Assembly (NCBI GenBank): GCA_963760375.1
Contig: CAVXCS010000003.1
Coordinates: 40,878 to 104,877, forward strand
From: Pelagihabitans sp963760375
GTDB taxonomy: Bacteria; Bacteroidota; Bacteroidia; Flavobacteriales; Flavobacteriaceae
Direction: 5' to 3'
Length of the DNA stretch: 64,000 nt
The notes beneath the pieces were generated by a model, which saw only the letters and a list, made by a program, of their open reading frames with translations, was not told the origin of the DNA and ran no database searches. Positions 32,421 to 40,689 of the stretch are shown in pieces; position 1 is the stretch's first letter, and the number at the start of each line of letters is the position of its first letter. A program made the position numbers and the translations under genes.

Positions 32421-33263
32421 ATGGCAGATGCCGAGATCGATATTATTAAATCTTCTGGCGAAAAGGCAAAGTTTTCCTTGAACAAACTGCGCAACTCATT
32501 AAAAAGGAGCGGTGCCGATGATCTGTTGACCGATCAGATCGTTGACAAGGTGAGGGATGAACTGTACCAGGGCATTTCCACCAAGGAAATTTACAATAGG
32601 GCGTATGCCCTGCTCAAGCGAAAAAAATCGGTGTTCGCCTCCAAGTATAAACTGAAAAAAGCCATTTATGAACTGGGCCCCACCGGTTTTCCCTTCGAAA
32701 GGTTCATCGCCGCCATCCTTCAATATTCGGGATATCGCACGGAAGTAGGAAAAATTTTGGCGGGGGCATGTGTCACCCATGAAATTGATGTCGTTGCAGA
32801 GAAAAATGGTACCGTCGATATTATAGAGTGTAAATTCCATGGGGAGGAGGGCCTTAAATGTAATGTGAAAATACCATTGTATATCAATTCAAGATATAAC
32901 GATGTCAAAGCGCATTGGCAAAGCAAAAAAAATCAAAACAAGGCATTACATCAAGGATGGCTGGTGACCAATACCCGCTTCACCGAAGATGCCCTAAACT
33001 ATGGTAGGTGTGTTGGTCTCTTTTTGTTGAGCTGGGATTTCCCCAAAGAGGAGGGTCTCAAGGACCGCATCGATCGTTTGGGCCTTTATCCCATTACGGT
33101 GTCCACGCTTCTGAGCAACCGTGAAAAGCAGTTTTTACTGAGTAGGGATGTGGTGCTCTGCCGCCAATTGTTAAAAGATCGATTTTTTTTGGACCATCTG
33201 GGGATTTCCGAAACCCGGAAGCAGAAGATTTTGAACGAAGTTGAACAACTCTGTAATTTTTGA
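32421..33263 (+). CDS. ATP-cone domain fused to a PD-(D/E)XK nuclease-like domain
   Basis: 280 residues. Residues 1-90 form an ATP-cone (IIKSSGEKAKFSLNKLRNSL, LYQGISTKEIYNRAY), the nucleotide-sensing module of ribonucleotide reductases and NrdR. Residues 95-200 resemble Mrr-type nucleases: FERFIAAILQYSGYRTEV, then EIDVVAEKNGTVDIIECKFH giving the D-x(n)-E-x-K core. The C-terminal part is helical (HhH-like). A nucleotide-gated DNase or RNase is suggested. Fourth gene of the USP-9 operon. Confidence 0.75.
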   Translation: MADAEIDIIKSSGEKAKFSLNKLRNSLKRSGADDLLTDQIVDKVRDELYQGISTKEIYNRAYALLKRKKSVFASKYKLKKAIYELGPTGFPFERFIAAILQYSGYRTEVGKILAGACVTHEIDVVAEKNGTVDIIECKFHGEEGLKCNVKIPLYINSRYNDVKAHWQSKKNQNKALHQGWLVTNTRFTEDALNYGRCVGLFLLSWDFPKEEGLKDRIDRLGLYPITVSTLLSNREKQFLLSRDVVLCRQLLKDRFFLDHLGISETRKQKILNEVEQLCNF

Positions 33264-33276
33264 AAGCAATGTTATT

Positions 33277-34647
33277 ATGGAAAAGGTAAAGATTCATTTC
33301 TTAGGCGCGTCCGGAACGGTAACAGGCTCCAAATTTTATTTGGAGACCCCGGAAACCAACCTCATGGTCGATTGTGGGATGTTTCAAGGTCTAAAAGAAC
33401 TACGGCTCATCAATTGGGAACCATTGCCCATCGATGCTTCCAAAATAGATACGGTATTGCTGACCCATGGCCACTTAGATCATACGGGCTATTTGCCAAG
33501 ATTGCTCAAGGAAGGTTTTCGAGGAATAATTATGGGTACCGCCCCGACGCTCGCCGTTACGAAAATTATATTGCGCGACAGTGCCAAGATACATGAAGAA
33601 GAGGCCCAAAGCGCAAATGAACAGGGCTACAGCAAGCACCATCCCGCTTTGCCGTTCTATACGCTTGAAGATGCGGAAAAGGCCATCGATTTGTTTCAAA
33701 GTGCGGAAAGGGACGAATGGATCAAGCTCTCGGAAAATGTTAAATGCAGGTTTCGGTACAATGGGCATATTATCGGGGCGACCTTTTTGGAATTGGATAT
33801 CTTCGGCAAGCGGTTCGTTTTCTCGGGCGATGTTGGCCGTATGGAGGATTCACTGCTCTATCCGCCCGAAAGGCCGGAATGGGCAGACTATCTTTTTGTC
33901 GAAAGCACCTATGGCAATAGGTTGCATCCCAAGGAAGATGTTGAAGCAAACTTGGTATCCATCATAAAAAAAACCATCAAGGAAAGGGGCAATTTGATCA
34001 TTCCTTCATTCGCAGTGGAACGATTGCAGTCCTTGATGTACCTTTTGTACCAATTGTACGGTAAAAACCGGATCCCCAATATTCCGATCTTCATCGATAG
34101 CCCGATGGGCAATAATGTGCTATCGGTTTTTGAGAAATTTCCAAAATGGCACAAGCTTTCGCCCAGCGAATACCGGGCGATGTGCAACCACTTTACCATC
34201 ATCAGTTCCTATGCCGATACCTGGAAAACCATAGATGACCCCAGGCCAAAAATCGTTATCGCAGGAAGCGGGATGGTCACCGGGGGCCGTGTGCTCACTT
34301 ATTTGAAACAATTGATCGATCACGGCACGACCAACATTTTACTGGTGGGGTACCAGGCAGAAGGCACCCGCGGGAGACAGTTGTTGGAGGGGGCACATGA
34401 ACTGAAATTCTTCGGAAAATATGTACCGGTCAAAGCAAAGGTCTATCATTTTGAAAGCCTTTCGGCACATGCCGACCAATATGAATTATTGCACTGGTTG
34501 GGGGCACTTAAGAACATTCCCGAACAAGTATTCCTGATCCATGGCGAACCCGTAGCCTTGGATGCCTTTCGCGTGAAGATCGCCGACAGTTTTGGTTGGC
34601 ACGTTCATGTTCCAAAACTGAACGAAACCATGGAAGTTGTCATTTGA
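33277..34647 (+). CDS. Metallo-beta-lactamase/beta-CASP ribonuclease (CPSF-like)
   Basis: 456 residues from ATG 33277 (MEKVKIHFLGASGTVTGS). MBL motifs: CGMFQG, LTHGHLDHTG (zinc ligands), GHIIGATF, FSGDVGR; beta-CASP motifs: ESTYGNRLH, IPSFAVERLQ, IAGSGMVTGGR, and C-terminal SLSAHADQYELL. This is the family of archaeal/eukaryal CPSF-73-like and bacterial RNase J-related RNA processing enzymes; it lacks an RNase J C-terminal domain. Last gene of the USP-9 operon. Confidence 0.92.
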   Translation: MEKVKIHFLGASGTVTGSKFYLETPETNLMVDCGMFQGLKELRLINWEPLPIDASKIDTVLLTHGHLDHTGYLPRLLKEGFRGIIMGTAPTLAVTKIILRDSAKIHEEEAQSANEQGYSKHHPALPFYTLEDAEKAIDLFQSAERDEWIKLSENVKCRFRYNGHIIGATFLELDIFGKRFVFSGDVGRMEDSLLYPPERPEWADYLFVESTYGNRLHPKEDVEANLVSIIKKTIKERGNLIIPSFAVERLQSLMYLLYQLYGKNRIPNIPIFIDSPMGNNVLSVFEKFPKWHKLSPSEYRAMCNHFTIISSYADTWKTIDDPRPKIVIAGSGMVTGGRVLTYLKQLIDHGTTNILLVGYQAEGTRGRQLLEGAHELKFFGKYVPVKAKVYHFESLSAHADQYELLHWLGALKNIPEQVFLIHGEPVALDAFRVKIADSFGWHVHVPKLNETMEVVI

Positions 34648-34657
34648 ATCGATGAAC

Positions 34658-34700
34658 TGACCAATATCATTTTTGGGAACCGATATCGGTGGTAATTTTA
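34658..34700 (+). promoter_or_regulatory. CRP/FNR-type operator plus -7 box for coiled-coil gene C
   Basis: TGACCAATATCA (34658-34669), 23-bp spacer, TAATTTTA (34693-34700; 5 of 6). Leader about 12 nt to ATG 34719. Confidence 0.78.
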
Positions 34701-34718
34701 ACGAATTAAAGATTACCG

Positions 34719-35150
34719 ATGAATGCCGAAAACGATCATACCAAAATCGATCAGACCAAAAAGGTCGATCAGCTCTATTTGGAGATAAAACAATGGAAAT
34801 CGGGCCTCCGGTTTATGCTCGATGAAATCCATTTTATCGACCGACTTCTCAATTCCTATGTATTTGAACCCAACACCCCCAATCTTTTTGAACGGTTGAT
34901 CGATTACCAAGAACGGGTAAAAAGGGCCAAATCCTTGGAAGCGAACATAGCCGCCAACATCAAAAAACATGAAAACAATTTGGGCGGAATGCTCGAATGC
35001 ACCGACGAAGCCTGCGACATGGCCTATTACCAAAAACATGCAAAATTGAAGGCGGAGTGGACCGATTGCCTGGAGAGTTTCCAAAATCTGAAATCGGAGA
35101 TATTCAATTATGCGGGTGGCATCCTCAAAGGAAAGAAACCTGGTCATTAA
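34719..35150 (+). CDS. Coiled-coil protein, island family member C
   Basis: 143 residues. Core QWKSGLRFMLDEIHFIDRLL near residue 26; then KRAKSLEANIAANIKKHENN and LECTDEACDMAYYQKH (two Cys), ending in a basic KGKKPGH. Soluble, helical. Member of the four-gene family A-D; the KHENNLGGML segment also pairs with NHENKLEIML in member D, so C and D are closest. Function unknown. Confidence 0.75.
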   Translation: MNAENDHTKIDQTKKVDQLYLEIKQWKSGLRFMLDEIHFIDRLLNSYVFEPNTPNLFERLIDYQERVKRAKSLEANIAANIKKHENNLGGMLECTDEACDMAYYQKHAKLKAEWTDCLESFQNLKSEIFNYAGGILKGKKPGH

Positions 35151-35177
35151 CGCGAGGAATCCCCATCGCCAACAAAC

Positions 35178-35220
35178 TGATATTGGTCATTTTCGGGACC
35201 GGACGGACTTCGTAAATTGA
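35178..35220 (+). promoter_or_regulatory. CRP/FNR-type operator plus -7 box for the 35328-37430 genes
   Basis: TGATATTGGTCA (35178-35189), 23-bp spacer, TAAATTGA (35213-35220; 4 of 6). Leader about 100 nt. A second, unassisted TAGGTTTG lies at 35272-35279 and could be an alternative start. Confidence 0.55.
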
Positions 35221-35327
35221 CCCATGTCGTTATGGCCAACAGTACAATGGCCCATCGGAAAATGTCATGTATAGGTTTGATCTGACAAGAACCTTTTTTG
35301 TAACGCCAAATTTTAAAAGCCTAGGTG

Positions 35328-35774
35328 ATGAAAACTAATAATAGCCCAAAATATACCTATCTGGAATGGTTCAGTCCAGAGGAATTGCATGAAGCCAGTT
35401 TGGCTTGGTTTTCCGAGCTGAATTTTGCAAGGGACGAACAGGCCTTTTTGAACGATCTTGTTAAATCCCATACCCTACAACTTACCGAGCACAATAGGTT
35501 CGACAAGAGTAAGGCCGTCGTTTCGGCCCTTGCGAAGGTAGAGAAGGATGGTGTTTCCCTGATGAAAAGGGTGCAGAACCATGAAAATAAGTTGGAGATC
35601 ATGCTCGACGGGGTAGACCAGCTTGAAATGGAAAAAGACTATTTAAAGACCCATAAGGAATTGTTGATCGCCGTTGACGATTATATGAAGTCATATAGAA
35701 AGGTGAAAGAATCCCTGATGGAACTGGTTTCGAAGGTGTTGAAAGAAGAAAAACAAAAACGCTTGTTGAATTAA
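35328..35774 (+). CDS. Coiled-coil protein, island family member D
   Basis: 148 residues from ATG 35328 (MKTNNSPKYTY). Core AWFSELNFARDEQAFLNDLV near residue 26; NHENKLEIMLDGVDQLEMEKDY links it to member C. C-terminal helix is Lys/Glu-rich. First gene of a run with the lipoprotein (gap 11 nt) and D-lactate dehydrogenase. Confidence 0.75.
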   Translation: MKTNNSPKYTYLEWFSPEELHEASLAWFSELNFARDEQAFLNDLVKSHTLQLTEHNRFDKSKAVVSALAKVEKDGVSLMKRVQNHENKLEIMLDGVDQLEMEKDYLKTHKELLIAVDDYMKSYRKVKESLMELVSKVLKEEKQKRLLN

Positions 35775-35785
35775 AAAACCCCGAC

Positions 35786-36442
35786 ATGAAAAAATTTTTG
35801 CTGATTGCCTTACTTGCGCTTATGGGATGTTCTTCGGCCGAATTGGTCGAAAACTGGAAGAATCCTGACATCGTCATTTTTGACGCCAACAAGGTGTTGA
35901 TCGTAGGGATGACACAAAATGAGGACGCCCGTTCGGAATTTGAGACAAAACTCAAAAGGGAATTCAAGAAAAGAGGCGTTGATGCGGAAAGGAGCATCGA
36001 CCTCTTTGATGTGGCCTTTACGAACTCCCACAAGTCTGAGGAAGAAATATCCGCGGTGGAGGAACAACTGTTGGACAAAGATTTCGATGCCATTCTTTTT
36101 ACCAAAATCCTGGGTTCCGAAAGCAGGAAACCTTTGGTTGAGAGCATCTCGGAATTGGATGATTATAACAGTACTTTCAGGGAAGATTACATGACCCATC
36201 AGAACATATACTACGATACCGATTATTATGAGGAGTATAGGATTTACCATGCAGAGACCTCTTTGTACTGCATTTGTGTTGATAAGGAACGTTCCTTGAT
36301 CTGGAAGGGATCGATCGATATCCTGGATCCCATCGACGTGAAAAAAACGGTGAACGATTATATCAAGTTGGTCGTGCTCGCCATGGAGGAACAAGACCTT
36401 ATTTTTAGAAAAGAAAAGAGCGATGAAGTTACTGGTATTTAG
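35786..36442 (+). CDS. Predicted lipoprotein of unknown function
   Basis: 218 residues. Signal peptide MKKFLLIALLALMGC with lipobox LMGC. The mature domain begins with VENWKNPDIV and alternates strands (VLIVGMTQNE) and helices (FETKLKREFKKRG), and later has a Tyr-rich stretch (NIYYDTDYYEEYRIY). The layout resembles DUF4136-like envelope lipoproteins, but I do not assign a family. Its last 20 nt overlap the start of the next gene, so translation is probably coupled. Confidence 0.7.
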   Translation: MKKFLLIALLALMGCSSAELVENWKNPDIVIFDANKVLIVGMTQNEDARSEFETKLKREFKKRGVDAERSIDLFDVAFTNSHKSEEEISAVEEQLLDKDFDAILFTKILGSESRKPLVESISELDDYNSTFREDYMTHQNIYYDTDYYEEYRIYHAETSLYCICVDKERSLIWKGSIDILDPIDVKKTVNDYIKLVVLAMEEQDLIFRKEKSDEVTGI

Positions 36443-37430
36443 CGCTAAGGAATTTGAGATTCCCTTCATTGAAAAGGCGAATAAAAACCAGCATACGGTA
36501 ACCTTCACCAAAGACGCATTGGACAGTCGCACTGCACGGAAGGCAATGGGCTACAAGGCCATATCCATTTTTTCGGGGGACGACGCCTCTTTGGTGGTAC
36601 TCGAGAAACTTTGGGAATTGGGGGTTCGTTATATCACCCTGCGGTCGGCCGGCTATAACAACGTCCATATCAAGGCCGCAAACCGGATCGGTTTTAAAGT
36701 GGCCAACGTGCCCGATTACTCCCCCCATGCCATAGCAGAACATGCCATGGCCCTTTTGCTGGCGATGAACCGCAAGCTTATTTTGGCCGATAAACGGGTG
36801 CACCAATACAATTTTGTGCAAGATGGCCTTTTGGGCTTCAACCTGAACGGTAAGACCTTTGGGATTATCGGTACGGGACGTATCGGGAGTGTGATGGCCA
36901 AGATCGTCCACGGATTTGGGTGTAAAATTTTGGCCCATGATCTGCTTCCGAACGATGATCTAAGATCAACTTATGGGATTACCTATACAACTTTGAACAA
37001 TCTTTGTATCGAGGCCGATATCATCAGCCTCCATATTCCCCTGACCTTTGAAAACCATTTTATGATCGACAGGTCTAAATTGTCCTTGATGAAACGGGAT
37101 GCCGTGCTGATCAATACTTCAAGAGGGGCCATTGTCGATACCAGGGCGCTTATCGAAACCTTATCCAAGCACGAACTTGGGGCCTATTGCACCGATGTTT
37201 ATGAAAAGGAAAAAGGGGTATTTTTTAAAGACCATTCCAATGATGGCTTGAAGGAGGAACCCTTAAAGAGATTACTGTCCTTTCCCAACGTGCTGCTGAG
37301 TCCGCACCAAGCGTTTATTACCGATGAAGCCTTGGCCAATATCGCAGAAACGACCTTCGTGAATATCGATTGTTGGGAACAGGGCAAGTCATGCAACAAC
37401 GAATTGGAATACCTCACTTTGGTTTCCTGA
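36423..37430 (+). CDS. ldhA: D-lactate dehydrogenase-type 2-hydroxyacid dehydrogenase
   Basis: 335 residues. Substrate region YITLRSAGYNN and VPDYSPHAIAEHA, Rossmann motif GKTFGIIGTGRIGS, NTSRGAIVD (substrate Arg region), Glu in YEKEKG, and catalytic His in LLSPHQAF. Reduces pyruvate to D-lactate with NADH, a fermentative electron sink. Last gene before the island's right edge. The ORF overlaps the lipoprotein gene by 20 nt. Confidence 0.9.
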   Translation: MKLLVFSAKEFEIPFIEKANKNQHTVTFTKDALDSRTARKAMGYKAISIFSGDDASLVVLEKLWELGVRYITLRSAGYNNVHIKAANRIGFKVANVPDYSPHAIAEHAMALLLAMNRKLILADKRVHQYNFVQDGLLGFNLNGKTFGIIGTGRIGSVMAKIVHGFGCKILAHDLLPNDDLRSTYGITYTTLNNLCIEADIISLHIPLTFENHFMIDRSKLSLMKRDAVLINTSRGAIVDTRALIETLSKHELGAYCTDVYEKEKGVFFKDHSNDGLKEEPLKRLLSFPNVLLSPHQAFITDEALANIAETTFVNIDCWEQGKSCNNELEYLTLVS

Positions 37431-37514
37431 TCGGTTCCGAGATTTCCATGATGGTTGGTATGCATTGCCCCAGTCCTTCCTAGTTGCAGCAGCAGTGGGA
37501 TAAATTGCCAAAAC

Positions 37515-38918
37515 TTAAAAATCGAAATAGGCCTTGGCATTGTAATAACAGATATCCTGCACCAGTTTGCCGATCCATGGCAGATCGGCGGGCAATTCGC
37601 CCTTTTCGATATCCTGTCCAAAAAGGTTGCACAGGATGCGCCTGAAATATTCGTGCCGGGGAAAGGACAGGAAACTTCTCGAATCGGTAAGCATCCCTAT
37701 AAAACAACTGATCATGCCCATACTCGAAAGGGCGTTCAATTGTTGTGTCATCCCTTCTTTTTGATCTAGGAACCACCATGCCGATCCCCACTGTACCTTG
37801 CCTTTGATACTGCCGTCGTTATAATTGCCTATCATGGTGGCCATCAATTCATTGTCGCGGGGGTTGACATTATAGATAATGGTTTTGGTCAATCGATCGG
37901 CCGAATCCAGGGCATCCAGGAATTTAGACAGACTTGCGGCCTGCGGATAGTCACCAATGGAGTCCCAGCCGGTATCGGGCCCCAGTAAACGGTGCATCCT
38001 ACTATTGTTGTTCCGCTGCGCCCCCAGATGGAATTGCTGAACCCATCCCAGCTCATGATAGCTCCTACCCAAAAAAATAAGCAGGGCACTTTGAACTTTA
38101 TCGGCTTCCAGATCGCTAACGGTTTTGCCTTCGCGTATCTTTTTGAAAATGGCGTTGACTTCCTTTTCGGTGAAATCCTCGGCATAAAGATGTTCCAAGC
38201 CGTGATCGCTCAAACGGCAACCTTGTTCATGAAAATAGGTCATCCTGCGCTTGATCGCCTCGCACAGCCCATCAAAAGTGGTGATTTCCATTGCCGCTGC
38301 TTCCCCCAAACGTGATAGGTAGTCCAAATAGCCTGCGTTTCGAACGAATATGGCCTTATCGGGCCGGAATGCCATGCTTACCTTGGTGCTGAAATCGCTT
38401 TCTGCCAATTTCCGGTGGTGTTCCAGGGTGTCTGTAGGGTCATCTGTGGTACAGAGCACCTCCACCTTCATTTTTCCGATCAGGTTACGGCAACTAAAGG
38501 CATCGGTATTCAACTGTTGGGAAAGCCCGTAGTAGAGCTTATCGGCATTCATCGGGCCCAGTTGGTCGTAGCAATCGAAATATCGTGAAAGCTCCATGTG
38601 CGTCCAATGGTACAGTGGGTTTCTCATCGTGTATGGAACGGTATAGGCCCATTTTTGAAATTTTTCCTGATCGGAAGCCTTCCCCGTAATATATTGTTCA
38701 TCGATGCCCAGGTTTCGCATAGCGCGCCATTTATAATGATCCCCGTTCACCCACACCTGTGTCGGATTCTCGTAGATCACGTTCTCGGCCAGGTCTTTGG
38801 GGGATAGATGGTTATGATAATCTATGATGGGCAGTTTTGAGGCATGTTCATGATACAGGGTCTGCGCATATTTATTTTCCAATAAGAAGTTTTCATGTAT
38901 CAAGGGCGCTTTGTTCAT
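37515..38918 (-). CDS. uxaC: Glucuronate/uronate isomerase
   Basis: 467 residues. Metal-binding IIDYHNHLSP near residue 31, CTTDDPTDTLEHH, GAQRNNNSRMHRLLGPDTGWDS-like segment and SFPRHEYFRRIL are hallmarks of UxaC in the amidohydrolase superfamily. Converts glucuronate or galacturonate to the ketose, the first step of uronate degradation. It stands alone here; the uronate operon partners are not adjacent. First ordinary gene to the right of the stress island and without the island operator. Confidence 0.95.
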   Translation of the reverse strand: MNKAPLIHENFLLENKYAQTLYHEHASKLPIIDYHNHLSPKDLAENVIYENPTQVWVNGDHYKWRAMRNLGIDEQYITGKASDQEKFQKWAYTVPYTMRNPLYHWTHMELSRYFDCYDQLGPMNADKLYYGLSQQLNTDAFSCRNLIGKMKVEVLCTTDDPTDTLEHHRKLAESDFSTKVSMAFRPDKAIFVRNAGYLDYLSRLGEAAAMEITTFDGLCEAIKRRMTYFHEQGCRLSDHGLEHLYAEDFTEKEVNAIFKKIREGKTVSDLEADKVQSALLIFLGRSYHELGWVQQFHLGAQRNNNSRMHRLLGPDTGWDSIGDYPQAASLSKFLDALDSADRLTKTIIYNVNPRDNELMATMIGNYNDGSIKGKVQWGSAWWFLDQKEGMTQQLNALSSMGMISCFIGMLTDSRSFLSFPRHEYFRRILCNLFGQDIEKGELPADLPWIGKLVQDICYYNAKAYFDF

Positions 38919-39166
38919 GGTATCGATGAAGCTAAGGGTTCAATATAGGGATGCTGCGGTTTTCAATTAAGAATGATTGTTTCGATTTTGGAGGAGGGCA
39001 CTATGTTGATGATGGCCCCAATGTGCCCCAAAGACGCCTAAATATACTGTTTTTGTTTTCCAGTGTATCCCTGAAAGTTATTAATATTTTTTATATTCGG
39101 GAACTTGAACGGTTTATAATTTTCCTGCCCAAAATCGATTCGGTAATCAAATTTAAAATCAACGAT

Positions 39167-40558
39167 ATGCCCAACCAACAACTCAATGCCTTCTTCCGTA
39201 AGCTCATTTTAATCTGTATCGTCGCGATAGGTCTGCCTTGGGCGGCCCAAGGGCAATGGGAAATGCTGTTTAACGGGAAGGACCTTTCCAATTTTGAGCA
39301 GTTGAACGGGACCGCGAAATACGAGATTCGCAATCAAGAAATGATAGGGACCTCCAAGCTCGGCACCCCCAACAGCTTTATGGCCACCAAAAAACAATAT
39401 GGCGATTTTATTCTGGAATTTGAGGTCTTCGTGGAGAACGGACTCAACTCCGGGGTACAGTTCAGGAGTTTGAGCATCCCTTCCAATATGGAGGGTAGGG
39501 TGCACGGTTACCAATGTGAGATCGAGACCAGTTCAAGGAAGTGGGCCGGTGGGGTCTATGATGAGGCCAGAAACGGATGGCTTTACCCCCTGACCAGAAA
39601 CGAAAAAGGGCAAAATGCCTTCGTGCCCGGCGAGTGGAACCATTATAGGATCGAAGCCATTGGGCCGAGCATCCGCACCTGGGTGAACCATGTGCAATGT
39701 GCCAACCTGGTGGATGATACCACCGCTTCGGGCTTCATCGCCTTTCAAGTGCACGGCATAGATGATAAGGCCTTGGAGGGCAAGACCGTGAAATGGCGCA
39801 ATATCAATATCCAGACCAACAATCTCGAAAAGTCAAGGCAAGCCGTTGATCCCGAGGTTCCCGAAATAAGTTACCTGACCAACCAGCTCACCGAAAACGA
39901 GAAAAGAAAGGGCTGGCGACTTTTATGGGATGGGAACAGTACAGAAGGCTGGCGTGGCGCAAAATTGGAGGCTTTTCCGGAGCAAGGTTGGAATATGGCG
40001 GATGGCATGCTGAATGTGGAGTCTTCCGATGGACACGAATCTCGAAATGGGGGCGACATCGTAACCCTTGACGCTTTCAGCGATTTTGAGTTGTGCGTCG
40101 ATTTCAAGATTACCGAAGGGGCCAATAGCGGCATCAAGTATTTTGTGGACCCCGGGCTGAACAAGGGAGAAGGTTCGGCCATCGGGCTGGAATTCCAGAT
40201 CCTTGACGATGAAAGGCATCCCGATGCAAAAGAAGGAAAAAACGGCAACAGAACCGTGGGGTCTCTGTACGACCTTATCCGAGCCGAGAACGCCGATAAT
40301 GCAAGGGGCAAGAACTTCAAGGGGGTAGGGCAGTGGAACAACGCCAGGATCGTGGTAAAAGGGGGGCATGTCGAACATTGGCTCAATCAGGTCAAGGTGG
40401 TCGAATTCGATCGGTTCAGCCAAACCTTCAAGGCCCTGGTAGAAAAGAGCAAGTACGAACAATGGGAAAATTTTGGCCGCTTGCCGGAAGGCTTGATCCT
40501 ATTGCAAGACCATGGGGATCGGGTTTCCTTTAAGAGTATCAAGGTCAGGGAGTTTTAA
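39167..40558 (+). CDS. Secreted protein with two DUF1080 (3-keto-glycoside hydrolase-like) domains
   Basis: 463 residues from ATG 39167; the frame extends upstream to 38951, but that part reads as non-coding. Signal peptide (hydrophobic LILICIVAIGLPWAAQG). Domain 1 starts WEMLFNGKDLSNFEQLNG, domain 2 WRLLWDGNSTEGWRG; both are jelly-roll LamG-like folds with the GxQF/GLEFQ strands (SGVQFRS, IGLEFQIL). Single-domain DUF1080 proteins include 3-keto-disaccharide hydrolases; the tandem copy suggests a periplasmic glycan role. The 248-nt upstream gap holds no gene that I see. Confidence 0.85.
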   Translation: MPNQQLNAFFRKLILICIVAIGLPWAAQGQWEMLFNGKDLSNFEQLNGTAKYEIRNQEMIGTSKLGTPNSFMATKKQYGDFILEFEVFVENGLNSGVQFRSLSIPSNMEGRVHGYQCEIETSSRKWAGGVYDEARNGWLYPLTRNEKGQNAFVPGEWNHYRIEAIGPSIRTWVNHVQCANLVDDTTASGFIAFQVHGIDDKALEGKTVKWRNINIQTNNLEKSRQAVDPEVPEISYLTNQLTENEKRKGWRLLWDGNSTEGWRGAKLEAFPEQGWNMADGMLNVESSDGHESRNGGDIVTLDAFSDFELCVDFKITEGANSGIKYFVDPGLNKGEGSAIGLEFQILDDERHPDAKEGKNGNRTVGSLYDLIRAENADNARGKNFKGVGQWNNARIVVKGGHVEHWLNQVKVVEFDRFSQTFKALVEKSKYEQWENFGRLPEGLILLQDHGDRVSFKSIKVREF

Positions 40559-40689
40559 TACATTTTACGAAAGTGTGCCTTCTAATGGGGTGACCTCCGA
40601 TGGGTGAGGGATATATTCGCGGAACGGTGGAACATTGGGATTTTGAAGATTTACAAAGTATATTTTAAGTAACTATAAATAAAGCGGGT

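Noticed and set aside
38951..39166. N-terminal extension of the DUF1080 gene
   Set aside because: A signal peptide starts properly at ATG 39167; the upstream part would bury it and has no domain.
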